DNA from: an uncultured Ignavibacteriota bacterium
GTDB taxonomy: Bacteria > Bacteroidota > Ignavibacteria > Tepidaquicellales > Tepidaquicellaceae
DNA length: 6,809 nucleotides
Assembly: GCA_937915485.1 (NCBI GenBank)
Contig: CALGII010000092.1
Span: 1-6,809, forward strand
Direction: 5' to 3'
In this document: positions 6,804-6,809 of the stretch, in pieces
Position numbering within the stretch: the first letter of the stretch is position 1
How the letters are laid out: each line of letters begins with the position of its first letter
Made by a program: the position numbers and the translations under genes
The notes under the pieces: generated by a model
Told to the model about the DNA's origin: nothing
Databases searched by the model: none
The model's input: only the letters and a program-made list of their open reading frames with translations

Positions 6804-6809
6804 CCTTTT

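Overview
The window is a compact, almost fully coding stretch of chromosomal DNA from a Gram-negative bacterium with a two-membrane envelope. It carries a lipoprotein-release (Lol) transporter, a TonB-plug type outer-membrane barrel and a heptosyltransferase-like enzyme. The protein flavour (a single Bacteroidota-like LolC/E permease, a barrel ending in an aromatic-rich strand, weak or absent Shine-Dalgarno sequences before most genes) suggests the Bacteroidota/Chlorobiota/Ignavibacteriota group, perhaps Ignavibacteria. This placement is inference from sequence style, without a database comparison.

Layout. Positions 1-362 (+) hold the 3' end of a gene I cannot name; it is open to the left edge. 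Its stop overlaps the start of a LolC/E-family permease (359-1591, +), followed after 16 bases by its ATPase lolD (1608-2264, +). A 68-base AT-rich gap (14 G/C of 68) follows. It contains five TTTACA-like hexamers spaced exactly 11 bases apart, the architecture of a PhoB/PhoP-family Pho box. Next come pstB (2333-3097, +) and phoU (3109-3801, +), then a plug-plus-barrel outer-membrane protein (3788-5737, +) whose first start lies inside the end of phoU. On the opposite strand, a glycosyltransferase family 9 (heptosyltransferase-like) gene (5734-6789, -) converges on the barrel gene, with a 4-base overlap of the stop codons.

How the parts fit. The unknown gene, lolC/E and lolD look like one transcription unit, the latter two forming the ABC machine that extracts lipoproteins from the inner membrane. 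pstB, phoU and the outer-membrane protein look like a second unit, probably switched on by phosphate starvation through the Pho-box-like array. Notably, pstS, pstC and pstA are not next to pstB here. The membrane channel and binding protein for this ATPase must be encoded elsewhere, or on the far side of a rearrangement. The outer-membrane protein may be a phosphate-regulated nutrient receptor; this rests on position alone.

I did not find a clearly new biological system. The signals most worth following are the five-repeat Pho box and the coupling of phoU to an outer-membrane receptor. No RNA genes, CRISPR arrays, insertion sequences or convincing terminators were seen, and no stretch over 300 bases lacks a gene.
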